Positions 20,035-29,029 of a DNA stretch of 64,000 nt are shown piece by piece. Location: NCBI GenBank assembly GCA_905221605.1, contig CAJNDS010002122.1, positions 16,001 to 80,000 on the forward strand, read 5' to 3'. This stretch comes from Symbiodinium natans. Taxonomy: Eukaryota; Sar; Dinophyceae; Suessiales; Symbiodiniaceae. Below the pieces are notes generated by a model. It searched no databases. It was given only the letters and a program-made list of their open reading frames with translations, and was not told where the DNA came from. Numbering within the stretch: the first letter of the stretch is position 1; each line of letters opens with the position of its first letter. Both the position numbers and the translations under genes were made by a program.

Positions 20035-22717
20035 TCAGCCACGCGGAGGATCGCGAATGCTTGTGTTGAGAACCTCCTCCAACTTCTTTGCCAGCTCCCC
20101 GAAGCCTTTCCTTGGTAGCCCAGCAACCACATTCTAGTAAGGGTTTAGGGTTTAGGGTTTAGGGTTTAGGGTTTAGGGTTTAGGGTCTAGGGTCTAGGGT
20201 CTAGGGTTTAGGGTTTAGGGTTACTATACCCTGTTTTGTGGTAGGCTACTTTAGAAGAGAACCTGGAAGTAAAAACAAAAAAGGGAAAAGGGCACCACTG
20301 GGCTGCCCCCAAACCCGAAACCCTAAACCCTAAACCCTAAACCCTAAACCCTAAACCCTACCAAGCTTCGTTCTCGCCAGCTGGGCAGCGGTCTTGCCCT
20401 CGTTGTCCTCGTCCGATGGGTCCTTGGGGACGACATGAACCGTAAGATTGGGTTTAGGGTTTAGGGTTTAGGGTTTAGGGTTTAGGGTTTAGGGTTTAGG
20501 GTTTAGGGTTTAGGGTTTAGGGTTTAGGGTTTAGGGTTTAGGATTCAGGGGTTTAGGGTTTGGGGTTTAGGGTTTAGGGTTTAGGGTTTAGGGTCTAGGG
20601 TCATATACCCTACACTACTACAATTCCTATGAAGGGAATATGAACCCTAAAATTGGGGTCATATACCTTACACTACTACAATCCCTATTAAGGGAATGTG
20701 AACCCTAACATTGGAGTCATATACCCTGCACTACTATAATTCCTATGAAGGTATATGGTTCAACCCTAAACCCCAAACCCCAAACCCCAAACCCCAAACC
20801 CCAAACCCCAAACCCCAAACCCCAAACCCTAAACCCTAAACCCTAAACCCTAAACCCTAAACCCTAAACCCTAAAAGGGCTTATTTCGTCCCCAAGGGTC
20901 GGCTCTTGCCTCGAGGAGAGCGTCGCAGCAGTGGCTACGACCAGCCGCAGCTGCCTCCTAGGCTGCTTAGGGTTTAGGGTTTAGGGTTTAGGGTTAGGGT
21001 TTAGGGTTTAGGGTTAGGGTTTAGGGTTTAGGGTTTAGGATTTAGGGTTTAGGGTTTAGGGTTTAGGGTTTGGGGTTTGGGGTTTAGGGTTTAGGGTTTA
21101 GGGTTTAGGGTTTAGGGTTTAGGGTTTAGGGTTTAAGGGGTTACTTCTGAAGCCCTCTGAATTCCCCAAAACATGAACCTCTGTATATAGACCCAGTAAA
21201 GGGAAAGATAAAACATGTCTCCCACAGGGCCTACCCAGGTTCCATGAGAGGCGTACGACCGTCAAGGCCGACCTGGTGCACGCCGGCGTGGAAGTCAAGG
21301 AGCTTCCTCACGACTTCGAGGCCTGGGCCTTCGGAAGGAACCTAGGATGGCCTTTAAAACATCTGAAAAAAAAACCTCTGAAAAATATTCCAGAATATGA
21401 TCCTCTTAAACCCCAAAGAAGGGAAGATAGAACACTATCCCAAGGGCTTATGTAGGAACGCTGCTGGCAAGGGCGAGCACGCTGCGACCCTTGCTTGCCT
21501 CATTGGGATCTGCAGCTGCTTGTAGAAGGACCTCTGCGCAGCTCGCGCTTCCCCGCGCGCAGGCGGCTGACAGCGCCGTCAGCTGCGTCCCGCTGCGCTG
21601 GTGCACGTCTGCCCGCCGCTCCAAAAGCTCGTTAGCAACATCGCACCAACCTAGGGTGGCCCTGAAAACCCTCTGAAACATCTTCCTGAATATGATCCTC
21701 TGAAAACCCAACAAGGGAAAACATCAAATTGTCTTAAGGGCCTACCCAGCAACCATTGCGGCAGGCCAACGTCAGCAGTGACTGGCCGCCAGCACCTTGC
21801 TCGATGTGGGACGCATTCAGCTGCCTGTGAAAGCATAGCCTTAGTTGCTGAATTCATAAGCCCCCCCAAAAGTGCACACTTTTCAGCTCTATAGGGGATT
21901 TATAGTATCCCAAAAAAGTGTAAAGTGTACTCACTCAGCTACTATAAGTAGCCAGAGCAGTGGCCGATATTGCTGTTCTGCCTCGGAAGGCTTCCCTGCT
22001 GCTGCCATCAGGACGTCCACCTCGGCGCTCCTGCCGCCCTCCTTCAAGGCACCCAGGAGGCCTCTGTCCTAGTTCATGGTTGGGATAATATTAATAATCT
22101 AAATTTATATTCTTATTGGGTTTAAGTACCCTTAACATTGTAAAATGTTACCCAACTATGACCAAGTGTCTAGCTTCGGGCTCACTTCCGACGGGTTCTG
22201 CAACTCCCAGACCAGCCGCTGCTCCGGTGATAAGGCTGAAAGAAACCTTCGTAGCCCAGTAACCATATTCTAATAAGGGCACCCCTGTTTTTTGGGGTTG
22301 GTTGCTATGGATAAGGGAGCCTGGAACCCCAAAAAAGGGGCCACCAAGAAGCTCTGCGAGCTGGCCATCGGCGGCGGAGCTGAAATGAGCCTGGAAGCTG
22401 GCCTCACGCCATTGATGTGTGGGCCAGGTCGGAAGCTCAGCAAGAGCGGAAGAGAAGCGGCGCAGGAGCTCCTCGTGCCCCTCATGCGCGTGTTTGGGGG
22501 AGCCCGGAGCTTCAGTCGCTCCTGAGACCTCTGCAGCAGTTCGAGGCCCAGGAGCCGCAGGATTTGCGCGGAGGGCCTCTAATGTCCTCTCCAACTCCGT
22601 GACGATGTGCTTCTTCCGGCGGATCTCCTCATCCCAACCGGACATCTGGTCCATTACCTCGGCCCTCTCCTTCGCCAGCCGGTTCTGCAGCAGAACAAGG
22701 CTGGCCAGTGAAGCCAT
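20035..22717 (-). CDS. Ankyrin-repeat protein, nine coding exons
   Basis: Exons on the minus strand: 22353-22717, 22171-22246, 21953-22068, 21754-21839, 21460-21650, 21243-21341, 20901-20957, 20370-20422 and 20035-20110. Joined, they give 1119 nt, that is 372 residues and a TGA, and frame is kept across all eight junctions. The ATG at 22715-22717 follows an in-frame TGA in the leader. Residues 1-50 form a charged, coiled-coil-like segment (RLAKERAEVMDQMSGWDEEI). Residues about 150-345 hold ankyrin repeats, seen as GGQSLLTLACRNGWCDVANE, LLERRADVH, EVLLQAAADPNE, DGRTPLMEAAAAGRSHC, ALLEARADPSDEDNEGKTA and AQLAR. The tail ELAKKLEEVLNT is helical. Ankyrin repeats bind proteins; the partner is unknown. 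Donors are GC (introns 1, 3), GA (2, 6, 7, 8) and GT (4, 5), as known in dinoflagellates. Gene prediction is strong; function is inferred only from the repeats. Confidence 0.88.
20111..20365 (-). mobile_element. Intron 8 introner, CTTGGTAGCCCAGT family, with two opposed telomere arrays
   Basis: Read on the plus strand it begins CTTGGTAGCCCAGCAACC and ends CCCTACCAAG. The neighbouring four bases on the minus strand are GAAG (20366-20369) and GAAA (20107-20110), a one-mismatch duplication. The intron is 20111-20369: its donor GA comes from GAAG and its acceptor AG from the element's CCAAG end. A G-strand array (20141-20223) follows the left end and a C-strand array (20309-20360) precedes the right end, with the normal family body between them. 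Confidence 0.85.
20423..20896 (-). mobile_element. Intron 7 introner, CTTGGGGACGAAAT family, with opposed telomere arrays
   Basis: Terminal inverted repeats CTTGGGGACGACAT and ATTTCGTCCCCAAG. The minus-strand duplication is GACC on both sides (20897-20900 and 20419-20422). Splicing from the first GACC (GA donor) to the element's AAG restores ARADP in the ankyrin frame. Inside are a G-strand array (20448-20602), three tandem units of about 60 bp (20603-20757) and a C-strand array (20762-20873). At 478 bp it is the longest intron of the gene. Confidence 0.9.
20603..20757. repeat. Three tandem 60-bp units inside intron 7
   Basis: Each unit holds GGGTCATATACC, ACACTACTACAAT (or close) and CCTATGAAGGGAATATGAAC. 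Related single copies occur in the intron-7-like element near 19545 and near 27515. It is probably the native interior of the CTTGGGGACGAAAT family, multiplied here. Confidence 0.7.
20958..21238 (-). mobile_element. Intron 6 introner, CTAGGATGGCCC family, telomere-filled
   Basis: On the minus strand it opens CTGGGTAGGCCCTGTGGG after GAAC (21239-21242) and ends AGCCTAG before GAGG. The intron (20958-21242) uses GA as donor and the element's AG as acceptor, giving MEAAAAGRSHC in frame. The half near the acceptor is replaced by TTTAGGG units (plus strand 20966-21136) with some TTAGGG and TTTGGGG. Confidence 0.8.
21342..21455 (-). mobile_element. Intron 5 introner, CTAGGATGGCCC family
   Basis: Minus strand: GTTC, then CTACATAAGCCCTTGGGATA at the start and AAAGGCCATCCTAG at the end, then GTTC again (21456-21459 and 21338-21341). 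The GT of the first GTTC is the donor and the element's TAG the acceptor. Intron length is 118 bp. No telomere repeats. Confidence 0.9.
21651..21749 (-). mobile_element. Intron 4 introner, CTAGGATGGCCC family
   Basis: Minus strand: GTTG, then CTGGGTAGGCCC at the start and GGGCCACCCTAG at the end (ten of twelve inverted-repeat positions match), then GTTG again. Splicing from the first GTTG to the terminal TAG gives ACRNGWCDVANE, an intact ankyrin helix. Intron length is 103 bp. Confidence 0.92.
21840..21948 (-). mobile_element. Intron 3 introner, CTTGGTTGCTGAG family
   Basis: Plus strand: CTTAGTTGCTGAATTC at the start and CTCAGCTACTATAAG at the end, flanked by TAGC on both sides (21836-21839 and 21949-21952; GCTA on the coding strand). 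The donor is GC from GCTA; the acceptor is the element's AAG. Sister copies lie at 35469, 47302 and 50718. Intron length is 113 bp. Confidence 0.92.
22069..22166 (-). mobile_element. Intron 2 introner, CTTGGTCATAG family
   Basis: Minus strand: GACA, CTTGGTCATAGTTGGG at the start, TCCCAACCATGAACTAG at the end, then GACA again (22167-22170 and 22065-22068). GA donor, TAG acceptor, 102 bp. The interior is AT-rich. No other copy seen in the window. Confidence 0.88.
22247..22348 (-). mobile_element. Intron 1 introner, CTTGGTAGCCCAGT family
   Basis: Plus strand: CTTCGTAGCCCAGTAACC at the start and GGGGCCACCAAG at the end. On the minus strand the flanks are GCTT (22349-22352) and GTTT (22243-22246), one mismatch. 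Splicing from GCTT (GC donor) to the element's AAG gives GQLAEFLSALSPEQRLVWEL in frame. Intron length is 106 bp. Confidence 0.85.
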
Positions 22718-22856
22718 TGCAGGCGGTCAGTGCACTCAAGAGGCAGCCGTAGGTATCCGAGACGCGTCTACAGAGGCAGTCTCAAGCATCAGACGAGCTT
22801 TTGAGGGTCAGAGAAAAGCACCGGTCGCATGAACCATCTCATGAGCGCTGTGGGCA

Positions 22857-23001
22857 CTAGGATGGCCCTGAAAACCCTCTGAAAATAGTCCTAAATATGA
22901 CCCTCGGAAAACCCTAACCCAAAACCCTAAACCCTAAACCCTAAACCCTAAATCCTAAACCCAACAAGGGAAAATATCAACTATCCCAAGGGCCAACCAA
23001 G
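22857..23001 (-). mobile_element. Leader-intron introner, CTAGGATGGCCC family, with telomere units
   Basis: Minus strand: TGCC, CTTGGTTGGCCCTTGGG at the start, AGGGCCATCCTAG at the end, TGCC again (23002-23005 and 22853-22856). It lies 136 bp upstream of the ankyrin ATG, in sequence with stops in all frames, so it would be a 5' leader intron. About six CCCTAAA-type units (22915-22966) are inserted at its A/C-rich middle. Confidence 0.8.
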
Positions 23002-23005
23002 GGCA

Positions 23006-23118
23006 AGAGTGCAGTATTTCAAGCTTGCTTATTGCGGAGCTGGAAGGTCGAGGAGTGTCTGTGCCATAAGAGGAACGACAAGTCCCAGACCTCCAACTGG
23101 CAGCACACTACAGATCTT
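23006..23118 (-). other. Probable first, untranslated exon of the ankyrin gene
   Basis: Unique sequence between the leader introner and a telomere-type array at 23118. No start codon in frame with the gene. A promoter or trans-splice acceptor could not be pinned down. Confidence 0.35.
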
Positions 23119-23378
23119 AGGGTTTAGGGTTTGGGGTTTAGGGTTTAGGATTTAGGGTTTAGGGTCTAGGGTTTAGGGCAGAACCGCTGATGCCTAAACA
23201 ACAAATTCAGATTGCCACGCCTCTCTCAAAGTGTGGGGCCCTTCAATGTAGGGGCACTTACCTGGAAAATGGACCCTCGTTGGAACAACCCTAAACCCTA
23301 AACCCTAAACCCCAAACCCTAAACCCTAAACCCTAAACCCTAAACCCTAACCCTAAACCCTAAACCCTAAACCCTACA

Positions 23379-23489
23379 CGTCTGCTGCTCAGGTGCAGGG
23401 AAGTCCAGCCCGGTACTGGCCATTGAAACGCGCGGCCAAGGTGCCGGGAACCGCTCCCACTTGAGCCAAGCAAGCTGATCCTCCCTCTG
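23379..23489 (-). CDS. Candidate exon, 37 codons
   Basis: Minus-strand frame reading REDQLAWLKWERFPAPWPRV then a segment MASTGLDFPAPEQQT, between telomere-type arrays. It is tryptophan- and proline-rich with no stops. Next to it, 23261-23288 ends in a canonical GTAAGTG donor on the same strand, so both may belong to one gene upstream of the ankyrin gene. Confidence 0.45.
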
Positions 23490-23494
23490 GGTGT

Positions 23495-23745
23495 TGGTAG
23501 GGTTTAGGGTTTAGGGTTTAGGGTTTAGGGTTTAGGGTTTAGGGTTTAGGGTTTAGGGTTTAGGGTTTATGGTTTAGGGTTTCGGGTTTAGGGCTTAGGG
23601 TTTAGGGGGTTTAGGGGGTTTAGGGTGTTTAGGGTGTTTAGGGTTTCTAGGCTGTTTAGGGTTAGGGTTTTTAGGGTTTTTAGGGTGTTTGAAGGTGTTT
23701 TTGGGTTTCGGGGTTAGGGTTTAGGGTTTAAATAGGGTTCAGGGT
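23495..23745 (+). repeat. G-strand array passing into GGGTGTTTA variants
   Basis: About twelve TTTAGGG units, then 9-bp variants TTTAGGGGG and TTTAGGGTG. The periodic insertion of extra bases shows slippage-type growth. Confidence 0.75.
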
Positions 23746-23772
23746 GAGGGTTTCAGCGTTCATCATGAAGAT

Positions 23773-24065
23773 CAGGATACAACTGAGAGCGATGCACTCT
23801 TCATCTGCGCATTGTCAAGATTCAGATACTGTTGACCTCTGGTTTAGGGTTTCCAGTTTCGGGCAACGAGGGGCCGGGGGGGGGGGGGGGGTTGAGGGTT
23901 CAGGGGTTCGCTGAGGGTTTAGGGTTTAGGGTTTAGGGTTTAGGGTTTAGGGTTTAGGGTTTAGGCTAGTCACAGATCTTCTGGGTGCAAGAACGACTGC
24001 CCAAACTGCAGTTACGGCCTAAACTCCTGGAATTCCACCACTGCCCTTCCCCGATGTCTACGAGG
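23773..24065 (-). other. Two exon-like segments ending in stops
   Basis: Minus-strand frames 23773-23838 (QQYLNLDNAQMKSASLSVVS, TGA) and 23966-24065 (LVDIGEGQWWNSRSLGRNCS, TAG) are split by a poly-G run (23875-23892) and an array. Both could be 3' exons. Unknown families. Confidence 0.3.
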
Positions 24066-24251
24066 GGTCTTCCCTAAACCCTAAACCCTAAACCCTAAAC
24101 CCTAAACCCTAAACCCTAAACCCTAAACCCTAAACCCTTTGAGCCCCCAACTGTGAAAGAAACACCGCATGTCTCTGATTAAAGTTTAGGTTCGGCATAT
24201 GTGTCTTCCTTTGTGTTCTTTCTTTCCTTCATTCTTTCTTTGCTTATGTCC

Positions 24252-24311
24252 TTTCTTTCTTTCTGTCTCTCTCTCTCTCTCTCTCTCTCTTGCTCTCACT
24301 CACTCTCGCTT
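24252..24311. repeat. CT microsatellite
   Basis: A run of CT dinucleotides within a wider pyrimidine-rich stretch (24200-24320). Confidence 0.85.
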
Positions 24312-24811
24312 GCTCAGTCTCGAGTTTCGGGCTTAGGGTTGAGGGTTCAGGGCAACAAAGCCTAAACACCAAAACCTGCATCTAAAACCCAAAACCTTCA
24401 TCGCTCAGCTCCTCGGATCTCTCTTCTGCCAGTCGGCACCGAAAAAAACCTCAAAAAACCGACAAAAACACCCAAAAGACCCTAAACCCACACGGGTTCT
24501 TCCCTAAACTCCTGAAGCCACAAGAGTTCTTCCCTAACCCTAACCCCTAAACCCTAAACCCTAAACCCCTGAACCCACAAGCCCTGCACTTTGAAACACC
24601 AGTCCCCCCAAAATGGGCCGCCGTGGAGGCCTGAAATAGCCGCCTAAACCACTTTAGAGCGCATCTCCTGGCATGTCCGACCAAAGCCCCTGACAAAAAA
24701 AGGGTTTAGGGTTTAGGGTTTAGGGTTTAGGGTTTAGGGTTTAGGGTTTAGGGTTTAGGGTTTAAGGTCCTTCTATACCTCAACCCTAAACCCTAGCTAG
24801 ACCCTAAACCC

Positions 24812-24904
24812 CTCAGCCATGACTCTGACACCCAGCACCTTGACTGCCTGGCGCCCGTCCAGAACCCACATGCGGCGGCACCCTGATCCCAACGGCAAAT
24901 TGCT
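24812..24904 (-). CDS. Candidate exon
   Basis: A 31-codon minus-strand frame with RRMWVLDGRQAVKVLGVRVM, between a decayed C-strand array and a TTTAGGG array. Beta-strand-like composition; unknown family. Confidence 0.38.
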
Positions 24905-25464
24905 CTTGAGGGTTTAGGGTTTAGGGTTGATAGTTTAGGGCTTAGGGTTTAGGTGTCTGCGGGCTCAGGTACAGGGGTTTTAGGAAGGTTGTCTATAGTT
25001 GTAGGGGTCTTAGGAAGGTTGTATAAAAGGGGTAGGGGTTTTCGGAAGGTTGTAAGGGGGATGGGCGGGGGGGCTTGACGAGTTTTTTTGGAAGGGCGTT
25101 TAGGACTTGGATCGCTAAACCCAAAACCCTAAACCCTAAACCCTAAACCCTGAAACCCTAAACCCTAAACCCTAAGCCTAAACCCTAAACCCTAAACCTT
25201 AAACCATGGAGTTCAGGGGCTGAAAAGTGGGAGACGAAGATTGGTTGGAGTGGATGTGTCGGGCTTGCTGGGGCATGTGGTTGAGGTTTAGGGTTTAGGG
25301 TTTAGGGTTTAGGGTTTATGTTTTAGGGTTTAGGGTCTAGGGTCTAGGGTCTAGGGTTTAGGGCTCGTGGCCTGTAGAGGGTGTGAGGGTTTAAAGCATC
25401 GGGATCAGGGTTTATGGGACACACACCACCCACTGATGGATGCCAAGGTGCCTTCTCTGCGATA

Positions 25465-25881
25465 TCACCTCTGAATACGTACTCCTAACTGTGGACTGAA
25501 ACTGCAGTCCGGGAAACCCCATCTACAACTACACCCTCTACCCCCAACCACAGCCACCAGAACTTCCGAATCCACGGCAGACAGTGGCAGCTGAGGCGAG
25601 GGCGGCGGCGGTGGTGGCAGTTGTTGCGGTGGGGCCTTGGCAGCCTCCGGCACAGGCTTCAATGCCGGCGCGGCTGCCGGCGCGGCCGCGGGCGCGGCCG
25701 CAGGCGTGGGAGGGGTGGAAGCAGGTGCAGGAGGCGCCACAGGTGGTGGTAGATTTGGTGGAGGTGGTGCGGGCGTGGGTGTTGCCAGCCGTGTGGGCTG
25801 TGAGGGTTGCGTGGGTGGCAGAGGGGGTGGAGGTGGTGGGGGCGGCGGCGCTAGCCCAGCCTCAACACTTTGCTGAAGCAT
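25465..25881 (-). CDS. Proline/alanine-rich coding segment
   Basis: A 138-codon minus-strand frame rich in proline runs, PAPASTPPTPAAAPAAAP and QQLPPPPPPSPQLP. It begins near ATGCTTCAG, which could be a start codon or a CTTCAG acceptor. Low complexity, but without the periodicity of telomere repeats. Such linkers occur in dinoflagellate proteins. A second minus-strand segment upstream (25905-25990, TFPRRRLESLRSSVLFWPAS) may be part of the same gene. Confidence 0.4.
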   Translation of the reverse strand: MLQQSVEAGLAPPPPPPPPPLPPTQPSQPTRLATPTPAPPPPNLPPPVAPPAPASTPPTPAAAPAAAPAAAPALKPVPEAAKAPPQQLPPPPPPSPQLPLSAVDSEVLVAVVGGRGCSCRWGFPDCSFSPQLGVRIQR

Positions 25882-26159
25882 TCACGTGTCAATACCTATG
25901 TCTGCCGGCACTGGCTGGCCAGAAAAGGACCGAACTCCTCAGACTCTCAAGTCTACGCCGAGGGAAAGTACTACCACTGTAGGACGTCTCTTTAACTATA
26001 AGTGGCGTTGTATCCTTGCCCGGAAGGACACCTGCCCAAACTCCCAGGAGTTACTCTAGCTTCATCCGAAACCGTAATGCCTCATATTCAAAGCCTAAAC
26101 TGGCCTAAGCCACACAAACCATACATACCCTAAGCCCGACACCCCATACCCGACGAAAG

Positions 26160-26455
26160 CCCCACTTACCACTTTCCATTTCCACTTGCTACTTTCCAAG
26201 TGACTTTGGGCCTATGCCATTTCTACTTGCGACTTTCCACTTTAAGCTATTCGCTGTCCACTCACTGGCCCTTCTTCCTTTTGTTTGAGGTGTGGGGGTT
26301 CGGACGCTTCGGACCAAAAAAATGGGAAGTGGAAGTGGAAAGTGGAAAGGGGGTTGGTCCGAAAAGAGTAGTGGAAAGTGGAAAGGGTAATCGTAAAAAG
26401 TGGATAGGGGAACTGGAAATTGCTCCGGAAAAAGTGGAAAGGGCATCGCAGGGGG
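26160..26455. repeat. Imperfect inverted repeat of GTGGAAAGTGG units
   Basis: The left part has CCACTTTCC, CCACTTGC and ACTTTCC units. The right part has several AAGTGGAAAGTGG units. The two sides are roughly complementary, so the stretch could fold on itself. Frames here are by-products. Confidence 0.55.
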
Positions 26456-26515
26456 GGGGGGTGCAAATGCATAAACTAAAACAGCATCTCCATCTAAATA
26501 CACATATACATATAC

Positions 26516-26617
26516 ACCCTAAACCCTAAACCCTAAACCCTAAACCCTAAACCCTAAACCCTAAACCCTAAACCCTAAACCCTAAACCCTAAACCCTAAA
26601 CCCTAAACCCTAAACCC
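26516..26617 (-). repeat. C-strand array in a TATACATA context
   Basis: About fourteen CCCTAAA units flanked on both sides by ATATACATA-type sequence (26502-26515 and 26618-26628). Confidence 0.85.
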
Positions 26618-26895
26618 ATATACATATCAACCCCATTAATAGCCCAACAGCTACCGAGCCCTTTCCTCGCGCCCCATCCTAAGAGACTCTCCTGGGGGCC
26701 CCTGCGCTCACGGCTCGCCATCCCTGGGTTTAGGGTTTAGGGTTTAGGGTTTAGGGTTTAGGGTTTAGGGTTTAGGGTTTAGGGTTTAGGGTTTGTGGTT
26801 TAAGGTTTAGGGTTTAGGGTTTAGGGTTCCGGACTTTCAGGGCGGGTTGCGGGTTTTTTTGGGGTTTTCGGCTGAGAGCCTAGGGTTAAGGGTTG

Positions 26896-27044
26896 GGATG
26901 TTCCCCCCTACACTAACAGTCCTTAATCGGGATCATAGTACCCACCCACCCCCTATTTCAATCCCTATTTAGGGACTGTTAGGGTTTAGGGTTTAGGGTT
27001 TAGGGTTTAGGGTTTAGGGTTTAGGGTTTAGGGAAACATTCCAT
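26896..27044. mobile_element. Palindromic MITE with its right arm replaced by a telomere array
   Basis: The left arm TTGGGATGTTCCCCCCTACA and loop are normal. The right arm starts TTTAGGGACTGTTAG and then becomes eight TTTAGGG units before a remnant GAAACATTCCATG. The array begins exactly where AGTATAAGGGGG would be expected. Confidence 0.7.
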
Positions 27045-27577
27045 GTGAAGGATCTTAAAGGCTTCAGGGTTGAGGCTCTACGGGTTTTCCAAGGGATTCG
27101 CAGCCTTCAACCCCCTAAACCCGAAACCCTAAACCCTAAATCCTAAACCCTAAACCCTAAAGCCTAAACCCTAAACCCTAAACCCTAAACCCTAAGCCCT
27201 AAGCCCTAAGCCCTAAGCCCTAAACCCTAAACCCTAAACCCTGACCAAACTTCGGATCTTCCCCTTGAAAGAAGTCTCTGGGCTTTAGGGCTAAGGGTTT
27301 AGGGCTACGGGGTTATGTTGGGTGTTCCCCCTTCTACCAAGAGTCCTTCATAATCCCAACCCGAAACCCTCAACCCCGGCCCCTGCCTGAGAAGTCAGAC
27401 AAAACGGGTTGGTACAGTGACAGCACTGCTCAAGAAAGAAACGAGCACGCTCACGTGGGGACCAAACCCTACTTCTATGTTAAGATCCCTTGGGGGCCAA
27501 CTGAACCCTAGAAGGGTTTAGGGTCCATATACCTTAGTTCGGAAATATAGTAGTATAGGGAAAATAACCCCAATTTG

Positions 27578-27691
27578 GGGGTTCATGTGGTCCCTCGGCA
27601 TTTCTGCAGTATTCCTTTGATATCCAGCCCATGCCTCACAGATCTTGCTTTGCTTGTGATCGCGCGGCCTTAAGCCTATAGCCACAGCCTT
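27578..27691 (-). CDS. Candidate exon, 38 codons
   Basis: Minus-strand frame AVAIGLRPRDHKQSKICEAW then GYQRNTAEMPRDHMNP, with a poly-C run just upstream at 27697-27715. Charged and protein-like. Likely shares a gene with the exon at 27737. Confidence 0.42.
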
Positions 27692-27736
27692 ATAAGGGGG
27701 GGGGGGGGGGGGGTAGGTTTTAGGGTTTAGGTTTAG

Positions 27737-27901
27737 GGTCAACGATCGCACCTTGATGCCCAAAACCCTGAATGGTTTCCGTCCCCACCGCCCTACCCCA
27801 AGTGGTCCATGGTCGTCCATGGTTTCAGAGTTACGTGCACCAGTTTGGTTTCCATTGCGTCCCTGGTTGGTTTCAGCGACCGAGGTTTCCGTAACGTCGT
27901 T
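27737..27901 (-). CDS. Candidate exon, 55 codons
   Basis: Minus-strand frame with NDVTETSVAETNQGRNGNQT, ARNSETMDDHGPLGVGRWGR and KPFRVLGIKVRSL. Long for this window. It starts at the edge of CCCGAAA repeats and ends at a telomere-type run. A plus-strand frame over the same bases is also open but shorter. Unknown family. Confidence 0.45.
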
Positions 27902-28167
27902 TACCCGAAACCCGAAACCCGAAACCCGAAACCCTAAACCCTAAACCCTAAACCCTAAACCCTAGTTTACAGGCTACAGCTTGGGTGGTTCCCCTGTGCT
28001 TTTGCACATCGGAATGGTAAAAAGGAATCGCAAGACTCCGCGGACTATTCCTAGCACCCCCAACCCCAGGTGTGGTGGTGTAGGGTTTAGGGTCTAGGGT
28101 CCAGGGTCTAGGGCCTAGGGTCTAGGGTCTAGGGTCTACGATCTAGGGTTTGGGGTTTAGGGTTCAG

Positions 28168-28875
28168 GCCGATCTGTTCATGTCCTAGCGTGTCGTGCAG
28201 AAGCCCTGAACACAATACCCTCAAACTGCCCTAAACCCTGAACCCTAAGCCCTAAACCCTAAACCTGAAGCCCTTCCCTGTGCTGAGCGCTGGGCAATGG
28301 TAAGGCGCCCCTTCAAGGCAGAACAGTTGGGACGTACCGTTGCTGGGTAGCCCCTAAACCCAAATTCTAAACCCGAAACCCGAATAGAATACATGATGAG
28401 AGCAGACTGAACATCTTGTATATGGAGTGATGCCATGCTGCCACCTCCTTGCTCGGTGTCTCTTCCAGTGGGGTTTGGGTTAGGGGTTTAGGGTTTAGGA
28501 CTAGGAGCCTCATGTGAGCACCATGGTATATGACAACCACAGGGCGGTGCACGTTGATTCTGATAACTTGGTGTAAGTTCCGTAACAGCAATCCAGCTCA
28601 GCCCCGCTTGCGGCCTGGCTATGTGCGGAGCGAGCAGTCACGTTGTAGCTTGATTGTGACTAGGAGTGCTGCTCCTGTCGTTTAGGGTTAAGTTCGGGTT
28701 TGGGCTCTAGGAATTGACATACTGTCTCTTCATCAGTCGACATACTCTTCGGTGTTCCGATATTCATGACTATGCTACACAGCCAGCTAGGTCACCTGAG
28801 CGGTTTGGAATCTAGCAGTATCTGCACGACATCTTCGTGCTTGATTTCCGCATAGGCGAACTGAGAATGTGCCCC
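28168..28875 (-). other. Cluster of exon-like segments
   Basis: Minus-strand frames at 28168-28207 (LLHDTLGHEQIGLN after TTGTGTTCAG), 28264-28349 (TVRPNCSALKGRLTIAQRSA), 28386-28468 (EETPSKEVAAWHHSIYKMFS), 28503-28588 (HQVIRINVHRPVVVIYHGAH) and 28787-28870 (HSQFAYAEIKHEDVVQILLD, ankyrin-like, then TGA). Degenerate telomere-type repeats separate some of them. Together they could be a second small gene, but joins are unproved. Confidence 0.4.
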
Positions 28876-29029
28876 TTGAACCTACAAAACCCTTAACAGC
28901 CGGGGAGAGGGGGGGGGGGGCATCTGGAGGGGGTTCCATAGAGTCTCGGGATTCGGGCCCCTCTAAGCCCTAAGCCCTAAACCCTAAACCCGAAACCCTA
29001 AAACCTAAACCCCAAACCCCTTCACTTTC

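Noticed and set aside
20966..21140. Ankyrin gene truncated and healed by a telomere
   Set aside because: At first the array seemed to end the gene, but exons 20901-20957, 20370-20422 and 20035-20110 continue the frame beyond it.
27380..27520. Plus-strand 44-codon frame
   Set aside because: The minus strand over the same bases is also open and fits the local direction; undecided, so not listed.
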